A stretch of 64,000 nucleotides of DNA from Diadema setosum (lineage: Eukaryota; Echinodermata; Echinoidea; Diadematoida; Diadematidae). Numbering within the stretch: position 1 is the first letter of the stretch; each line of letters opens with the position of its first letter. This document shows, piece by piece, positions 46,113 to 57,771 of this stretch. Both the position numbers and the translations under genes were made by a program. The stretch spans positions 29,079,781 through 29,143,780 of the forward strand of contig CM067064.1 in NCBI GenBank assembly GCA_033980235.1. Direction: 5' to 3'. The notes under the pieces are model-generated. The model saw nothing but the letters and a program-made list of their open reading frames with translations. It had not been told where the DNA came from and ran no database searches.

Positions 46113-46880
46113 CCAGGTAAAAATGACAGAGGTAAAAATGGCAGAGGTAAAAATGGCAGGGGTAAAAACGGCAGAGGTAAAAATGGCACAGGTAAAAATG
46201 GCAGAGGTAAAAATGGCAGGGGTAAAAATGGCAGAGGTAAAAATGGCAGGGGTAAAAATGGCAGAGGTAAAAATGGCAGAGGTAAAAATGGCAGGGGTAA
46301 AAATGGCAGAGGTAAAAATGGCAGGGGTAAAAATGGCAGGGGTAAAAATGGCAGAGGTAAAAATGGCAGAGGTAAAAATGGCAGAGGTAAAAATGGCAGG
46401 GGTAAAAATGGCAGATGTAAAATGGCAGAGGTAAAAATGGCAGAGGTAGAAATGGCAGGGGTAAAAATGGCAGGGGTAAAAATGGCAGAGGTAAAAATGG
46501 CAGAGGTAAAAGTGGCAGAGGTAAAAATGGCAGGGGTAAAAATGGCAGGGGTAAAAATGGCAGAGGTAAAAATGGCAGAGGTAAAAATGGCAGGGGTACA
46601 CTCTAAAAAGACCCGAGTCAGAACTGACCTGGAACTGATACCGTTGGGGCATGTGCACCGTTCCGGGTCAGAAATTACTTGGAATTAGGTCATGAAGACC
46701 CTGAATGGGATCATCCTGACCAGATTCATGACTCTGAATGGGTCATATCTGACCACATTCCTTGTCATTTCTGACCCGGAAGTGTGTATGACCCCAACGG
46801 ACCCAGTTCCGTGTCAGTTCTGACTTGGATGTTTTAAGAGTGTAGAAATGGCAGAGGTAAAAATGGCAGAAGTACAATGT
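46113..46880 (+). repeat. 15-bp minisatellite array 1 (GGTAAAAATGGCAGA)
   Basis: About 32 units of 15 bases at 46113-46596, then a few decaying units after an inserted MITE (46845-46880). Most variation is at one position (aga, agg or aca). A rare unit 'agaggtagaaatggc' near 46441 is also found in array 2. Because the unit is a multiple of three, all frames stay open and give five-residue repeats such as G-R-G-K-N, but I see no evidence of translation. Confidence 0.95.
46599..46842. mobile_element. 244-bp TA-flanked MITE inside array 1
   Basis: The ends CACTCTAAAAAG and cttttaagagtg-type mirror (TTTTAAGAGTG) are inverted repeats flanked by TA (46597-46598 and 46843-46844). The whole element is an imperfect palindrome of 'gggtcaga' and 'tgacc' words (for example 'gagtcagaactgacctgg' mirrored by 'cgtgtcagttctgacttgg'). 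The array resumes on the far side, so it inserted after the array formed. Confidence 0.8.
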
Positions 46881-47134
46881 CAGAAGTAATGAGAGCAATT
46901 TCGTCAGATATAAACGTATTAAGGGGTCTTGAATGATATCCTAATCACTAATTACTAATAGCAAATCCAAATTGCAGATTTGAAGAATATTGATTTAATT
47001 ATGTTTTAAAAAAGATTAGAGCACTCTCATTATTCTGATTTTGATTCAAGTGCAGTGGCGTAATCTGTCTGTGTGCAGAGAAATAATAAATCAGCTAAGA
47101 GCCTAGTAGGCCTATGGAAAATTATCTTTATTAT

Positions 47135-47168
<34 letters not shown>

Positions 47169-47258
47169 CATCATCATCTGTCATTATAAGGGGGTTCCAA
47201 CAATGCTGCAAAGCCCTTAAACAGTATAATCCTATGTTGTTTCGCCCAATGAAGTTAT

Positions 47259-47289
<31 letters not shown>

Positions 47290-48626
47290 ACCCACTTTTG
47301 GTATAAACATATACGCAGATATACATACTCTCACTTGATATACACACTCTTACACAAACGAATTCCGCTCACGTCCAGGCTAGTATATTGTCATTAATTT
47401 CATTTTTTGAACTGTTTAGTGTAAAGAAGTGAAGGAGACATAGTCGAAGCAAACCGCTAATTTTTCACCTGTTTAATATTATTTTCTCACATTCAGGTTT
47501 CGTAGGAGCCTATTTATCTCACAAGGCCTGATCACGACATAATGTAGAAGTAAAAATACAAAACGAAAAAAAAAAAACTACGGTAGATGTATCGGCAGAC
47601 ATAAGTAAGCTCTTGCAAAACATTTTATTACATTGTTCAAGTATCACATGGCGCAAAAACAAATACGCTCTTGCAAAATATTTTATTACACTGTTCAAGT
47701 ATCACATGGCGCAAAAACAAATATCTCGAAGTTTAATGAACACTTTGTGGTCACTTTACAAACTTATGCCTATTAAAACAGGAGACGAACTTTAGCAATA
47801 AACTGTTCTAGTGAGAGTAAAAACTGATAGTTTGCCATGGGATTTCTTTCAATCATTTTGAACAAATGTAAATGTTTGATGCCTTTCAAACTTAGTTGTT
47901 GCTCCAAAGTCAGATTCCATTATGTTATCAACATGGCATGTTGCTAAAGATTAGTAGATTCAGCCACCGAGAATGACGTTGTTCCCTCGTTATACAACAA
48001 CAGTGTAAGAAAATCCAGCCCAATCCCATTCAGGTACATTGAAATCACCGCCTATGACTACCATAATGATCGCGATTCAATTTACACAGGGATCGCTGAA
48101 GCTCTGCAAGACTCTCTTTACATGTGCCGCGGGGAGAAATGTAACACTGCCCTTTTGAATTTCTCCCAGTGGTAACAGAAACAGTAAAAGATCCCTGCCA
48201 ATTTTTCATACCTGCATGTCTGTTATCAATCAATTTTATTTTCAGAAGCTTGCACACTTTTTAAAATACTTATTAACATAGTATAGGACATACCAGATCT
48301 AAAGTAAGTTTAATATTTTACTGACAAGATACCTGTAGAGCTGTATAGTGGTTAATATGTCCATTTTCAGGTGTACCGAGGCTCATCTTTTTACTGATAT
48401 AATTGGATTGTTGACTGTCCGAGCATTTTTCAAGTTACATGAGTGTCCCATATTTCTCCCCGTGTCCCATTTCTCCCCGGTCTCCCCCGTGCTTTATTTC
48501 AGGAGAAGGCACGAAAAGCGCGTATTGCGAGAAAGGTGTCAGAAACATGAAGGAAAAAATCTCTGTCACTTTTACCTCGTCCTCTTGCATTTCAACGACT
48601 AAATTCTTATCAATGGTATTTTTTTT
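46881..48626. other. Spacer between the inverted 15-bp arrays
   Basis: Holds (TTA)n at about 47134-47168, (CA)n at about 47260-47287 and a 58-bp tandem duplication at 47609-47724. No gene was seen. Short frames near 48340-48640 have no recognisable features. Confidence 0.45.
47609..47724. repeat. 58-bp tandem duplication
   Basis: Two adjacent copies (47609-47666 and 47667-47724) starting 'gctcttgcaaaa' and ending 'gcgcaaaaacaaata' differ at only a few bases, so the duplication is recent. Confidence 0.9.
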
Positions 48627-49080
48627 ATCTCTGGCATTTTGACCACTGACACTTCGACCACTGACAACTTTACCTCTGACATTTTTACCACATAATTATT
48701 TACCTCTGCCCTTTTTACCGCTGCCAGTTTTACCTCTGCCATTTGTACCTCTGCCATTTGTACCTCTGCCATTTGTACCTCTGCCATTTTTACCTCTGCC
48801 ATTTTTACCTCTGCCATTTTTACCCTGTCATTTTTACCTCTGCCATTTTTACCTCTGCCATTTTTACCCCTGCCATTTCTACCTCTGCCATTTTTACCTC
48901 TGCCATTTTTACCTGTGCCATTTTTACCTCTGCCATTTTTACCCCTGCCATTTTTACCCCTGCCATTTTTACCTCTGCCATTTTTACCTCTGCCATTTTT
49001 ACCTCTGCCATTTTTACCTGTGCCATTTTTACCCCTGCCATTTTTACCCCTGCCATTTTTACCTCTGCCATTTTTACACC
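48627..49080 (-). repeat. 15-bp minisatellite array 2, inverted relative to array 1
   Basis: About 29 units of the same 15-bp repeat in the opposite orientation. The end nearer 49080 is homogeneous. The end nearer 48630 decays into variants (ggtacaaatggc, ggtaaaactggc, ggtcgaagtgtc). It shares the rare 'agaggtagaaatggc' unit (near 48876-48890) with array 1. Confidence 0.95.
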
Positions 49081-50218
49081 GAATCCTCTGCACATGGTGA
49101 TTGGGAAATGGTGATTGGCTGTGATAAATATGTGCATGGTATTAGCATGATATCATGTTATTCAATTTTGAAATTGATAAATTCTTATAGCATGATCGGT
49201 TGTATTAATATCTGTAGACTACCCGCTACAATCAAGACCTTTCAGTTCTCCGTTGGTTCAAATAAATCCTCAAAGAATACCAAAGCAGGTATATCTAACT
49301 CACATCATAATAATTTTGCTTGTCTGAAGTACAAAGAAATTAAAGTGAACATTTTTAATTATTATAAGTGGACTGGACAAGATGTGCAACTTGTTTTTGT
49401 CGAGGATGAGATGAAGTAGGGTGTGAGTTGAGAAAATGTAACACAACGAGGCTTCCAACGCCCGTACCAACAATGATCAAAGGACAGAACATTATCAGCT
49501 CGCTAGCCTGACCGAGTTTCGAATCCGGGACCTATTGGTTAGACAGGGAAGACAGGCTACCGACAGCGTGACATGTGATGAAAACATAGAACATTGATAC
49601 TGCATTAAAAACAAGTTTACCTTCATATACATGAATGGACTGAGTAAAATGTACAATTGTAGTAATATCAATAAAACATATCAGTGAAAGTTTGAAGAAA
49701 ATTTCACACTCCATTCAAAAGTTATGATTGTTAGTTTGTCTGACATCAGAATTTGATTTTAAGATATCATTTGCGTTAGATTTTTAAACAATCATAGCTG
49801 ATCATGTTTCATGATTATCAATCCTTAATAATATTAGGTAAACCAGATTAGATAAGAAATAATATTAAACAATTGTATTTCTTAGAAAATGAAGTATTAG
49901 TGTCAGGTCAATGCACATTCACACACAGCAAGATGCACCTTGCACTATTTCAGGCACAATTTTTCCTCTTCATTTTTCATTTTGCCCTTCTGTTCCCTAC
50001 CAATATTCTAAAACCACCATCATTTCAAGCATAAGCTTACGATGTGCGGTCTGTTGCAATTTCCCCCTTCACGAATAGTTCTTTTATCTGATATTAATGC
50101 AAGTTCTGTTTGCATTGTATATTCTGTTGTCAGCAATACTGAAATTAATCCCCAATGATATATATTTTTTTAATTGAAGTATAGGAAAAACGCAGAAATA
50201 AAACAAAACAAAACTTAC
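49081..50218. other. Locus C first intron, distal part
   Basis: At 49500-49600 the sequence aligns with the A and B segments ('gctagcctgacc' then 'tttcgaatccgg') without the MITE those carry. At 49606-49760 is a one-armed diverged relative of the 17012-17608 foldback ('agtttaccttcat', 'aaagtttgaagaaaat', 'cattcaaaagttatga'). Nothing coding was seen. Confidence 0.5.
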
Positions 50219-50510
50219 CCCCTTTAAAGCGAGTTGATGCGATTGTCAGGTAATTCCACGTCACAATAATGTAAAGTGATCTCAAAGTGGGCTCAATGTT
50301 ACCACCCAAGTACCAGCAAAGGAAGCCTGGGAAATCTGTACAATATAGCCCATTGTTCATTAATTGCCTTCCCTTCACTGAAATGTTCGTCAGCATTGCC
50401 CAGGGTATCGGATCCCTCATCTTCTTAACAAAAGGTCTCCTAGGCGACGATTGCTTGTTAGGTCAAAAACATCATTAATCTTTGTGCTGTGTACAGAAAT
50501 TTCCCCCTCT
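50219..50510 (-). other. Untranslated first exon region of locus C
   Basis: The donor GGGG|GTAAGT ends the exon at 50219. Blocks shared with A and B are 'taattccacgtcacaa', 'cttcactgaaatgttcgtcagcattgcc' against the B 'tctcatcagcattgccgtacc', and 'aaaaggtctcctaggcgacga'. The promoter of locus C was therefore duplicated with the gene. Confidence 0.45.
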
Positions 50511-50989
50511 CTGTAACACCGACTGAATAATAATTGTGAGCATTCCTCAATGTCTAGAATCGTATCTTAGATAATTAGAAAAGGTTGACTGGAATCGTAT
50601 GCAGGTGATAATAATGGTCATGAACATAAGAAAAGCGTAGGTATTGTATCAATCGGGTAGTGAACACTCGCGATAAAATACTCGAAGTAGAAGTAAAAAG
50701 TTTATTGAAATCTAAGCAGTAGAGAACTTAATTTTATATTAGGATATTGTACAAAAACGAAATGATACAGAAAACAACAAGAACAGGAATAAAACAGGGA
50801 TAAAAGAAAAAGCAAGAAAGATGAATTTGAAGAAGACAATAAGGGATTGAAGAAGAAAATCATAAGAAGTGAAAGTAGAAGCAAAATGAAGAGGAGTAAG
50901 AGTTGTCGAAAGACCCGTCCAGTTCAAGCATTGACCTGCCAGTAGAGAGCTCATGACGGGATGCTAGGGACGAGTGCTGCTTAGCTTTG
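50511..50989. other. Spacer
   Basis: A-rich sequence with agaag and aaag units. No gene was seen. Confidence 0.4.
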
Positions 50990-53110
50990 CTCGAGCTTAT
51001 CTATAGCTTAGCAACACAAGAGGTACCACTCATTGAATTGATGAAAGACACTCTCTTCGCTAGAGCCTCTAATAACTTTAAAAACTTGGTTGTGCCTCTA
51101 TGCGTACATTCCCCGTCAAAGAGACCTCCCTCACAGGCCTGACTCAGAGTGTTCTGGAGGGTTCCTATATCTCCACAAGCAACACATTTGTTAGGTTCAT
51201 TATATACATGTACCACTTGTTCAGGCTAGCAGGAGTGAGCAAAAGGTCATAAGTTAGAATTAGTGGCTCCATCTACCATAATACAAACCATGTCAAGTGC
51301 CTTTGGTTCTATTCCTTTCCGCATTGTCCAGGTACCACTGAGTTGAGCCTGGCCTACTGCTGTGGTCAATCTCTTCTCCTCCTCAGCCTCCCCGAAGCAC
51401 ACAGTCACGTTGCTTCTTCACTGTAGCTGTTGACCAACTTTTGGTTGAGGTCAAGCCCAGACCAAAAGGACCTCTGTTTTTCACCATTTCTTTATGCTTT
51501 AGCCTTGACTCGGTGTCCTCAACAGCAATCTGAGCTCACCATTTTTTTTGCCTGATTTCACCACTGGCTGACAATAATCTTTACGATCGGAGCATAATGG
51601 ACGATCTAGCCTTTGCCACATTGACCTCTTCAACCAAGGAGGCAACATTAGTCAGGCAACTTGGAACGCTCAGCCACCTATTGACACATTCATTGATCTT
51701 CCGTTTTGTAGCTTCAACATAGGAAAACCCAACATCATAGACAGTCAATGGCCACATGATGTTTGGCATCAAACCAAGGGAATGGCATCCAACCAAACTG
51801 AAGATATTGCAGTTCAAGTTTACTCGGGAGACCACACTTATCAATTGCCTGCAGACCCTTGGCAATCTACTCCTCTGTCACCTTCGATTCTACAGTGTAC
51901 CACCAACTTGCTGGTCGTACTTGTGTGGATGGGATTCGATCCCTCACCACAGAGTAGAAAGGGGCAGTCACGCACCTTAACTTGTGGAATAGGACAAGGC
52001 TTCTTCGTCTTGAATTTCATTCTACACCAGTTCTACAGGTTCTGAAGCCCAGCCAGAATCTCACCTGCGAACTTTTGAGTTTGGACAGAGGATTGTGCGG
52101 TCGTCCACGAAAGCATGAATCGGAGGCAACTCCTCTGCATCGGGAAAGGTAACACCACGCCTTAAAGTCTATGCCGACCAAGCAATCACATTCACTTCTA
52201 ACACAAAACATTTAATAGGCTTATGGGAAAAAATACCCAACCCATGGGTATGCCATCTCCCGGGCTCTGCCGACCCGTTGTACACTGCTGGATGGTTAAC
52301 CACATCTTGAAGTCTTGATAGCTCTGCAATCACCATGGAAAGAATCCACAAGAATTCATAGCAAACTCAAGGAGTGCATGTGGTACTGAGTCTTACGTAT
52401 TTGCCACATCATAGTCTCTTCAACTCTTGAATGGTTCGCCGTATCATGCAGAAGTATGTTTGAGGCACCCGGGGTAACGTTCAATACCTGCCTTCTATAC
52501 ACAGATGTGTTACTAAACCATTCCCAACAACAAAGGAGTAGATCATCACTGATAAAAAGCCAAACATGATTTTACCTTAGAAATTGAGCAGAGAGATAGG
52601 CCGAACTGACCTACCAATCAGGTGGATTTTTCTTCCTTTGGGTTGCATATACTCCCTAGGCCTTACACAGGAACGTAGGACGACACCCTGCTTCCATACA
52701 ACTATCAAAACTCGCTGCAAGAGCTTTCTCAGCCTTCCACACTTTTTGAAAACTTTGTACGGAAGGCCATTTGGACCTGGTGCAGAACTTGCCTATATAG
52801 ACTTCTTTAGGAACCCCTCGACTTCGGAGAGCTTAGGCTCAGGCAGCGAAATCCAAGGGCTCTTCAGGTTCGGTTAGGCCTGACCAAACCCGTATCATAG
52901 GAGGCAACGGGATATCCCTCCTGTCGTCAGAGCAAGTACTACCCAAGTGCTCCTCAAACTCAACTTATCAGACTTACTCTGATCAAACAGAGCCTAATTA
53001 GTGAACCTATACGGGTTCTGGAAGAACGATCTTCTAGACCATTCTCTCCCCATCCTCTTCTTGCACTGAGATTCTGCAAAGAGACGTCAGCTTTGTTTAC
53101 AAGCTCTCGC
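50990..53110 (-). mobile_element. Decayed non-LTR retrotransposon reverse transcriptase
   Basis: Read on the minus strand in several frames, this matches a LINE-type reverse transcriptase from N to C. First is E-V-E-G-F-L-K-K then S-S-A-P-G-P-N-G-L-P-Y-K (about 52740-52850), then G-R-S-V-R-P-I-S-L-L-N (about 52600), D-V-A-N-x-x-D-S-V-P-H (about 52390), G-I-P-M-G (about 52240) and the catalytic F-V-D-D (52100-52111). Next is M-K-F-K-T-K-K (about 52010), then M-W-P-L-T-V-Y-D-V and R-W-L-S-V-P (51650-51770). A Cys-containing zf-RVT-like segment, N-E-P-N-K-C-V-A-C-G then G-T-L-Q-N-T-L-S, is at about 51130-51200. Stops and frameshifts separate the pieces, so it cannot make protein. The family name is not assigned, and no poly(A) tail or target duplication was found. 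Confidence 0.75.
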
Positions 53111-55449
53111 GCAACTCAAACAGGCCTGGCTTCTTGCTATAACCTTCTTTCTTCAACCAGTGTCTTGATAACCTATTAAACTTTTGTCTTTTTTTGACTA
53201 ATTTTGTCTTTATGTTTCGATACACGAACTAAGTAAGCAATGAACATTACATTATTTTTTGTATAAATGGAAAGAGAAATCCACTTTTTTGTCAGTTTTG
53301 ATATGAAGGATGGAAGAGTCAGAGCCCAATGGCATCTAAATTCTCCTTCGAAACATCACTTAAGGTAGCCTTCATTTTAGCATGAGCCCAACAGTTTCAT
53401 CAATAAGCGCTCCAAGCACAGAAGGCCACATAACTCTTCTTTATCACGCTGTCACTATCATTTCGCTCTGAATATATCCTTCTACTTTGGTTCGCCATCC
53501 GACATGGGCTATCTCTCGCCTTATATGGACCAGGGAGGTGGAAGACGTTGGTTCTTATTTCCAGCATGATCCGCCAGTTTGTAGCAGAAATGAAAAATCC
53601 CCATCTAAAGACTGTGAGCATACTCTGTGTGTGTGTGTGTGTCTCACACGTCTCACGTCTCACCTGCATTCGTGTTTTCCCCTGCGTTTTTGGACCAGCA
53701 CTCTATGGCATTCATGTTTTAGTTCTGATTCTGGTTTGAGGATACCCAGGCGGAACCTACAGCACTAGTATTCTGAGCGTTCTGCTGCTGGGCGAGCTGG
53801 GTGAAGCCGCTATGTGACCGCAGTGGCGTGGGGAAGATGGTAATTTGCGAGTCCTACCTTCCCTGCCACTTCTTTGACATTCCATGACATGTACGAGCGT
53901 TGCCGCCCTCCCCTCAAATGACTTATTTTACGTCAGAGGGAGAAAAGTAACGTAACAGAAATCATATTTACAGAAATATATATAGCTACCTATATTTCTT
54001 GATATATATATTTATATATATGTTAATAAATATATACATATCATATTTATTTATACATACAGGTAAGTAATAAAGTGTATTTTGTAAACATAATATCTCA
54101 TGTAAGGACACTATTCATATATCTATATATTTAGCATATGATTCAATAGTTTATTTATTTCCATCATCACAAAGAAAAGAAAAGAAAAAGTTGACATAAT
54201 CCAAAGTGATACATTTTTTTTTCATTTCTCTTACACTCGTCCGATAAAGGATTTTTTCAATACAATATAAAGTATATTATACACGAATGATGTCGTAAAA
54301 AAGAAACAATGCACTTTGTCATTGCAACAAAAATAGTAAATAATCACAATGATGGAAAACAGTGTTCCACTAAAAAAGCCACGCTTGCATGTGTATGTGA
54401 TATATATTCATATGTACATATAAATATATATGTATTATATACATATATATATAACATATACATACATACATGTTTAGTATACTATTATAATAATATAAGT
54501 AATTAACTGGGTACTATATAGCGTAATGGCCATTCCCATTAAGACTGTTGGTGACAAGTGTGAGAAAACGAGGCGAGCCACATGCAATAAGTTGCAAATG
54601 CTCCATAGTTTTTTTATTTAAAAAAGTCCGATAAAAAAGACACATCATGAGCATTATCTTCAGTATATTTTCTTCCAAAGGAAACATAATGAACATAGTT
54701 TTAAATTACAATACATATACAGTGTATATTGCATATTTTCACAGCGTTTACGTCATAAAAGGGAATTAGTAAAATTGCGCTTTTATGAGAATGCATGGTT
54801 CATAATAACCACACATATATTGTTGCCGTGCCTGGATAAAAAAAAAAATCACAATTATAATCATGTCAGAAGACGAAAATTCAAACTTGAAATTGACTAA
54901 TATGTCTTGTGATGAGCAGCTTATATTTTCAATCTATACGCATAATGATAAAATCGGTTTGGCACAGATCAGTTGCTGCCACAGATCTGGCAATTCTGGG
55001 GTGAATATCAGACAAGCTCACCGTTGTCACTGATTACCTACTTGAAAAAGATCGTCAAAAAAGGGATAATGGTTATTACAGTAATTCAATACAAAATATT
55101 GTGCAATAATACCTAATGAGTGACACGATCTGTGAATACGTACTGTTATCTTATCTATATCACAATAATTATGGCGTTTATTCTTGATTCAAAGAGATTT
55201 TTCTCCTCACCACCACAAGTTCTTTGTCTAGATTACAGTGGAGAAGCGGGGGCTGTGCGTCAAAAGGTTTTTCACGTCATCTCACATTGCTGAAGAGACC
55301 CAATATTACACCTTGACGCTCTATTCATTACATAAAAACAAAAAGACAACAGACAAACGAGCAAAATCAATTTCACGCAAAATGCTGATGCTCTAAAACA
55401 GAACGCGAGTCAGGTTTTGATCACGTTGACGTTTATAGACACCTATGGA
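53111..55449. other. Intergenic to gene E 3' region
   Basis: (GT)n near 53628-53642 and AT-rich sequence near 53970-54080 and 54390-54480. At about 54180-54330 there is weak similarity to the A/B 3' flank around 24733-24880 ('acaatataaagtat', 'taatccaaagtgata'), consistent with a shared distal 3' UTR. No gene was seen. Confidence 0.4.
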
Positions 55450-57771
55450 GTACGTCTTTTCAACAACAATTCAGCTACAAACATTCTAATAAAGCACATA
55501 TAAAAGCTGGCAAGTCACCGCTGTCATAACATGTCAACACGGAAATAAGAAGGAAAAATATTTCAAAGAGTTGAACCTGATAATTATTCACTAAGATGGA
55601 CTGGATTCAGTCATGACTGAACATCTCGACATAATTTGTGGTTTAGCGCACACAATCATGGAATAGTGCGGTTTAAGCTCGTCAATATAAGTAGCAGTTT
55701 GGAGCGAAATAAAGATCTCAATATACGCATTTCATATATGAAATGCCAAAACAATCAGCATGTGTGGAGGATTTGGTTGATTGTTCCAATTTGCAAACAT
55801 GTCTTGATATGAAAGTAAGTAACTTTTTGTTCCACTATTGACTAGCTTATGATATAAGCCCATATATTCCTTCTATCACTGTCATCGTTATGACTTTGTA
55901 AGAGCATGAGCAACGTTAAAACAGGAATGCTTGCGTGTCCCACACATCCATATCGGTGTTAGTTTATACCTCATGTACCACAACATGGCCACTGCATGGT
56001 ACACCCAACAAATACAACGTTCTAATAGAATTTATTTGAATTTCAAGAGTCTGCAAGATATCAACAGTGTGTAGAAAATGTCTCATTCATTGTGTCTCGA
56101 AGTAAAATTCCGCTGCTAAAAAGTAGATCTACTGGTGTGCAGCTCCAGATTGCCCTTGAATTTTTTTTTAAGGTTATTCATCCGAAAAATATACTTTCTA
56201 AACATTATGCCCTTTAAAGTAGCAAAATGTTCACAGAAATGAAAGCCTAAACATATTATTGTTATGCTCTCGTATCGATGTCCAGTGTGAACAATGTGAT
56301 TCAAACAATGGACGATAGCCTAAAAAGGGCAAAAAGTACTTTCTACGTCATTTCACTGTGCTGCAAATCGATTGCGCAATGATTAATAATCTATTTTCTA
56401 ATATTCTTGTAAACTATGCGGTTTGCGATCAAATTGACACCATATCATACTTGGGGCCTCACGTTAGCCTATAGGCCTAATGCATTTGTTTAAAACGGCG
56501 ATACGTTTTTCAAGGATGATTAATAACCTCAAAACATTTTAGGTGCAATTTTTTTAGGTGCAATTTTTGTTTAACGTTAATACAGTAATAAACGTTTGGA
56601 AGTGGCAATGTCAGTTCACATATGACATTCTTAATTGAGGGTATGGCCAATACGTATCAGGTGCCGTGCGCAGAGCAGCGTTTTAGATGCATTATGGGAT
56701 AGCTCATGGGACAAACTTGCCCCGGTTTTGGCTGCACATACGCACTGACATTACGCTCTGTCTTTATAAAGAGGTATTTTTTGTTGAAGATTTCTTCGCT
56801 TTCCACCATGTGACCAGCACATTGAAGCCTTGCAGTAGTGAACCATGACTCTAGTGACCGCAAATCAGTAAAGCTTAGACACTTTCAACTCTTTTAAGCT
56901 GAATTATAGCCAAGAAAAAAAGGGCTAACAATGGAAAAGCAGACAAAGAACTCCATTGAATCGTATGGGAACTGCGACTCGCGTGAGACAACCGGAAGCG
57001 AACAAGGGACCGAGGAATCCCACAGTGCACCTGTGACAGAGCTCTTCAGCGTGCGCATGAGTTTTTTACGTCATTGGCGACAGCGAGAAGTCCACAAAGA
57101 CCTAGGAAAGCGCCCACCATGATCACCAGGTAATTGCGTAGAATTGTTTATAGAACGCTGTCACTCTTAAACTGATCGGGAAACAAATACAAATGTCATT
57201 ATTTACTAATTAAACACTTGCTTTCCTTCAAAAAAAAAGTACTAAACAAAAAAAAAACAAACAAAAAAGATGTCAGTCACATGGTGGCCAAAATCGTGAA
57301 TACAGCGCAACATAGTCAACGTAGCATGTTTGTTAGTTGAGATGATCTGGTAAATTATGGTTAAGCAGTCTATGAGAGAAATTGCTCCTAAAGATAAGGA
57401 AAAAAGATAAATAAATCTTCCAAGAATATAGGAGGCATAAGACAGTACGATGCCAGCCCAGATCAGGGCACCTGGGCCCCGTTGCAAGAAAGTTGCAATC
57501 AATTGCAAATAATTGCTAATTTTGAAACAACCATTCTGATTGGCTCAGGGTCTGCCCTATTAAGAAGACATGCATGCAACAATGATTTTGATTGGCCAGT
57601 GACAATCAGTTGCAAGTTGCGTTTAAACGCAAAGTTTCTAGCAACGGGGCCCAGAAGAAAAAAATAAAGTCCTCATCACAAGAAAACCTAAAATTTACAC
57701 ATAATTCGTTCAAGCAACACAAGGCAGCCATGTGCTGCTTTCACAGGTTTCCAGGCAACGGGTGATGAGTA
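55450..57771 (-). other. Gene E 3' UTR or 3' flank
   Basis: A diverged copy of this region lies at about 39840-42369 beside pseudo-exon C2. A 63-codon plus-strand frame at 56931-57122 is GC-richer than its surroundings but has no recognisable domain. A minus-strand stretch near 56780-56860 (T-A-R-L-Q-C-A-G-H-M-V) recalls a LINE terminal motif too weakly to call. Confidence 0.4.
57473..57653. mobile_element. MITE with TGGGCCCCGTTGC ends
   Basis: 181 bases with inverted ends TGGGCCCCGTTGCAAGAAA and tttctagcaacggggccca. An inner 'gttgcaatcaattgcaa' mirrors 'caatcagttgcaagttgc', and two attgg/ccaat words flank the centre. The homologous spot in the C flank (about 42210) lacks it, showing insertion after the two flanks separated. 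Confidence 0.8.

Noticed and set aside
46110..46688. Long open frames (G-R-G-K-N and A-E-V-K-M repeats) through the 15-bp arrays
   Set aside because: Frames stay open only because the unit is 15 bases without stops; both strands and several frames are open and no start, splice or signal features exist.
46113..49080. CRISPR-like repeat array
   Set aside because: Units are contiguous 15-mers with no unique spacers, in an animal genome with introns and SINEs.
56657..56863. LINE C-terminal-like peptide (R-L-Q-C-A-G-H-M-V)
   Set aside because: Resembles the R-L-R-W-A-G-H-V motif of jockey/CR1-type elements, but only about ten residues match and nothing else of an RT is nearby.
56931..57122. 63-codon plus-strand frame with a possible downstream donor (ccag|gtaatt)
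   Set aside because: Stop lies before the donor, no domain or homolog recognised, and it sits in the opposite-strand 3' flank of gene E.
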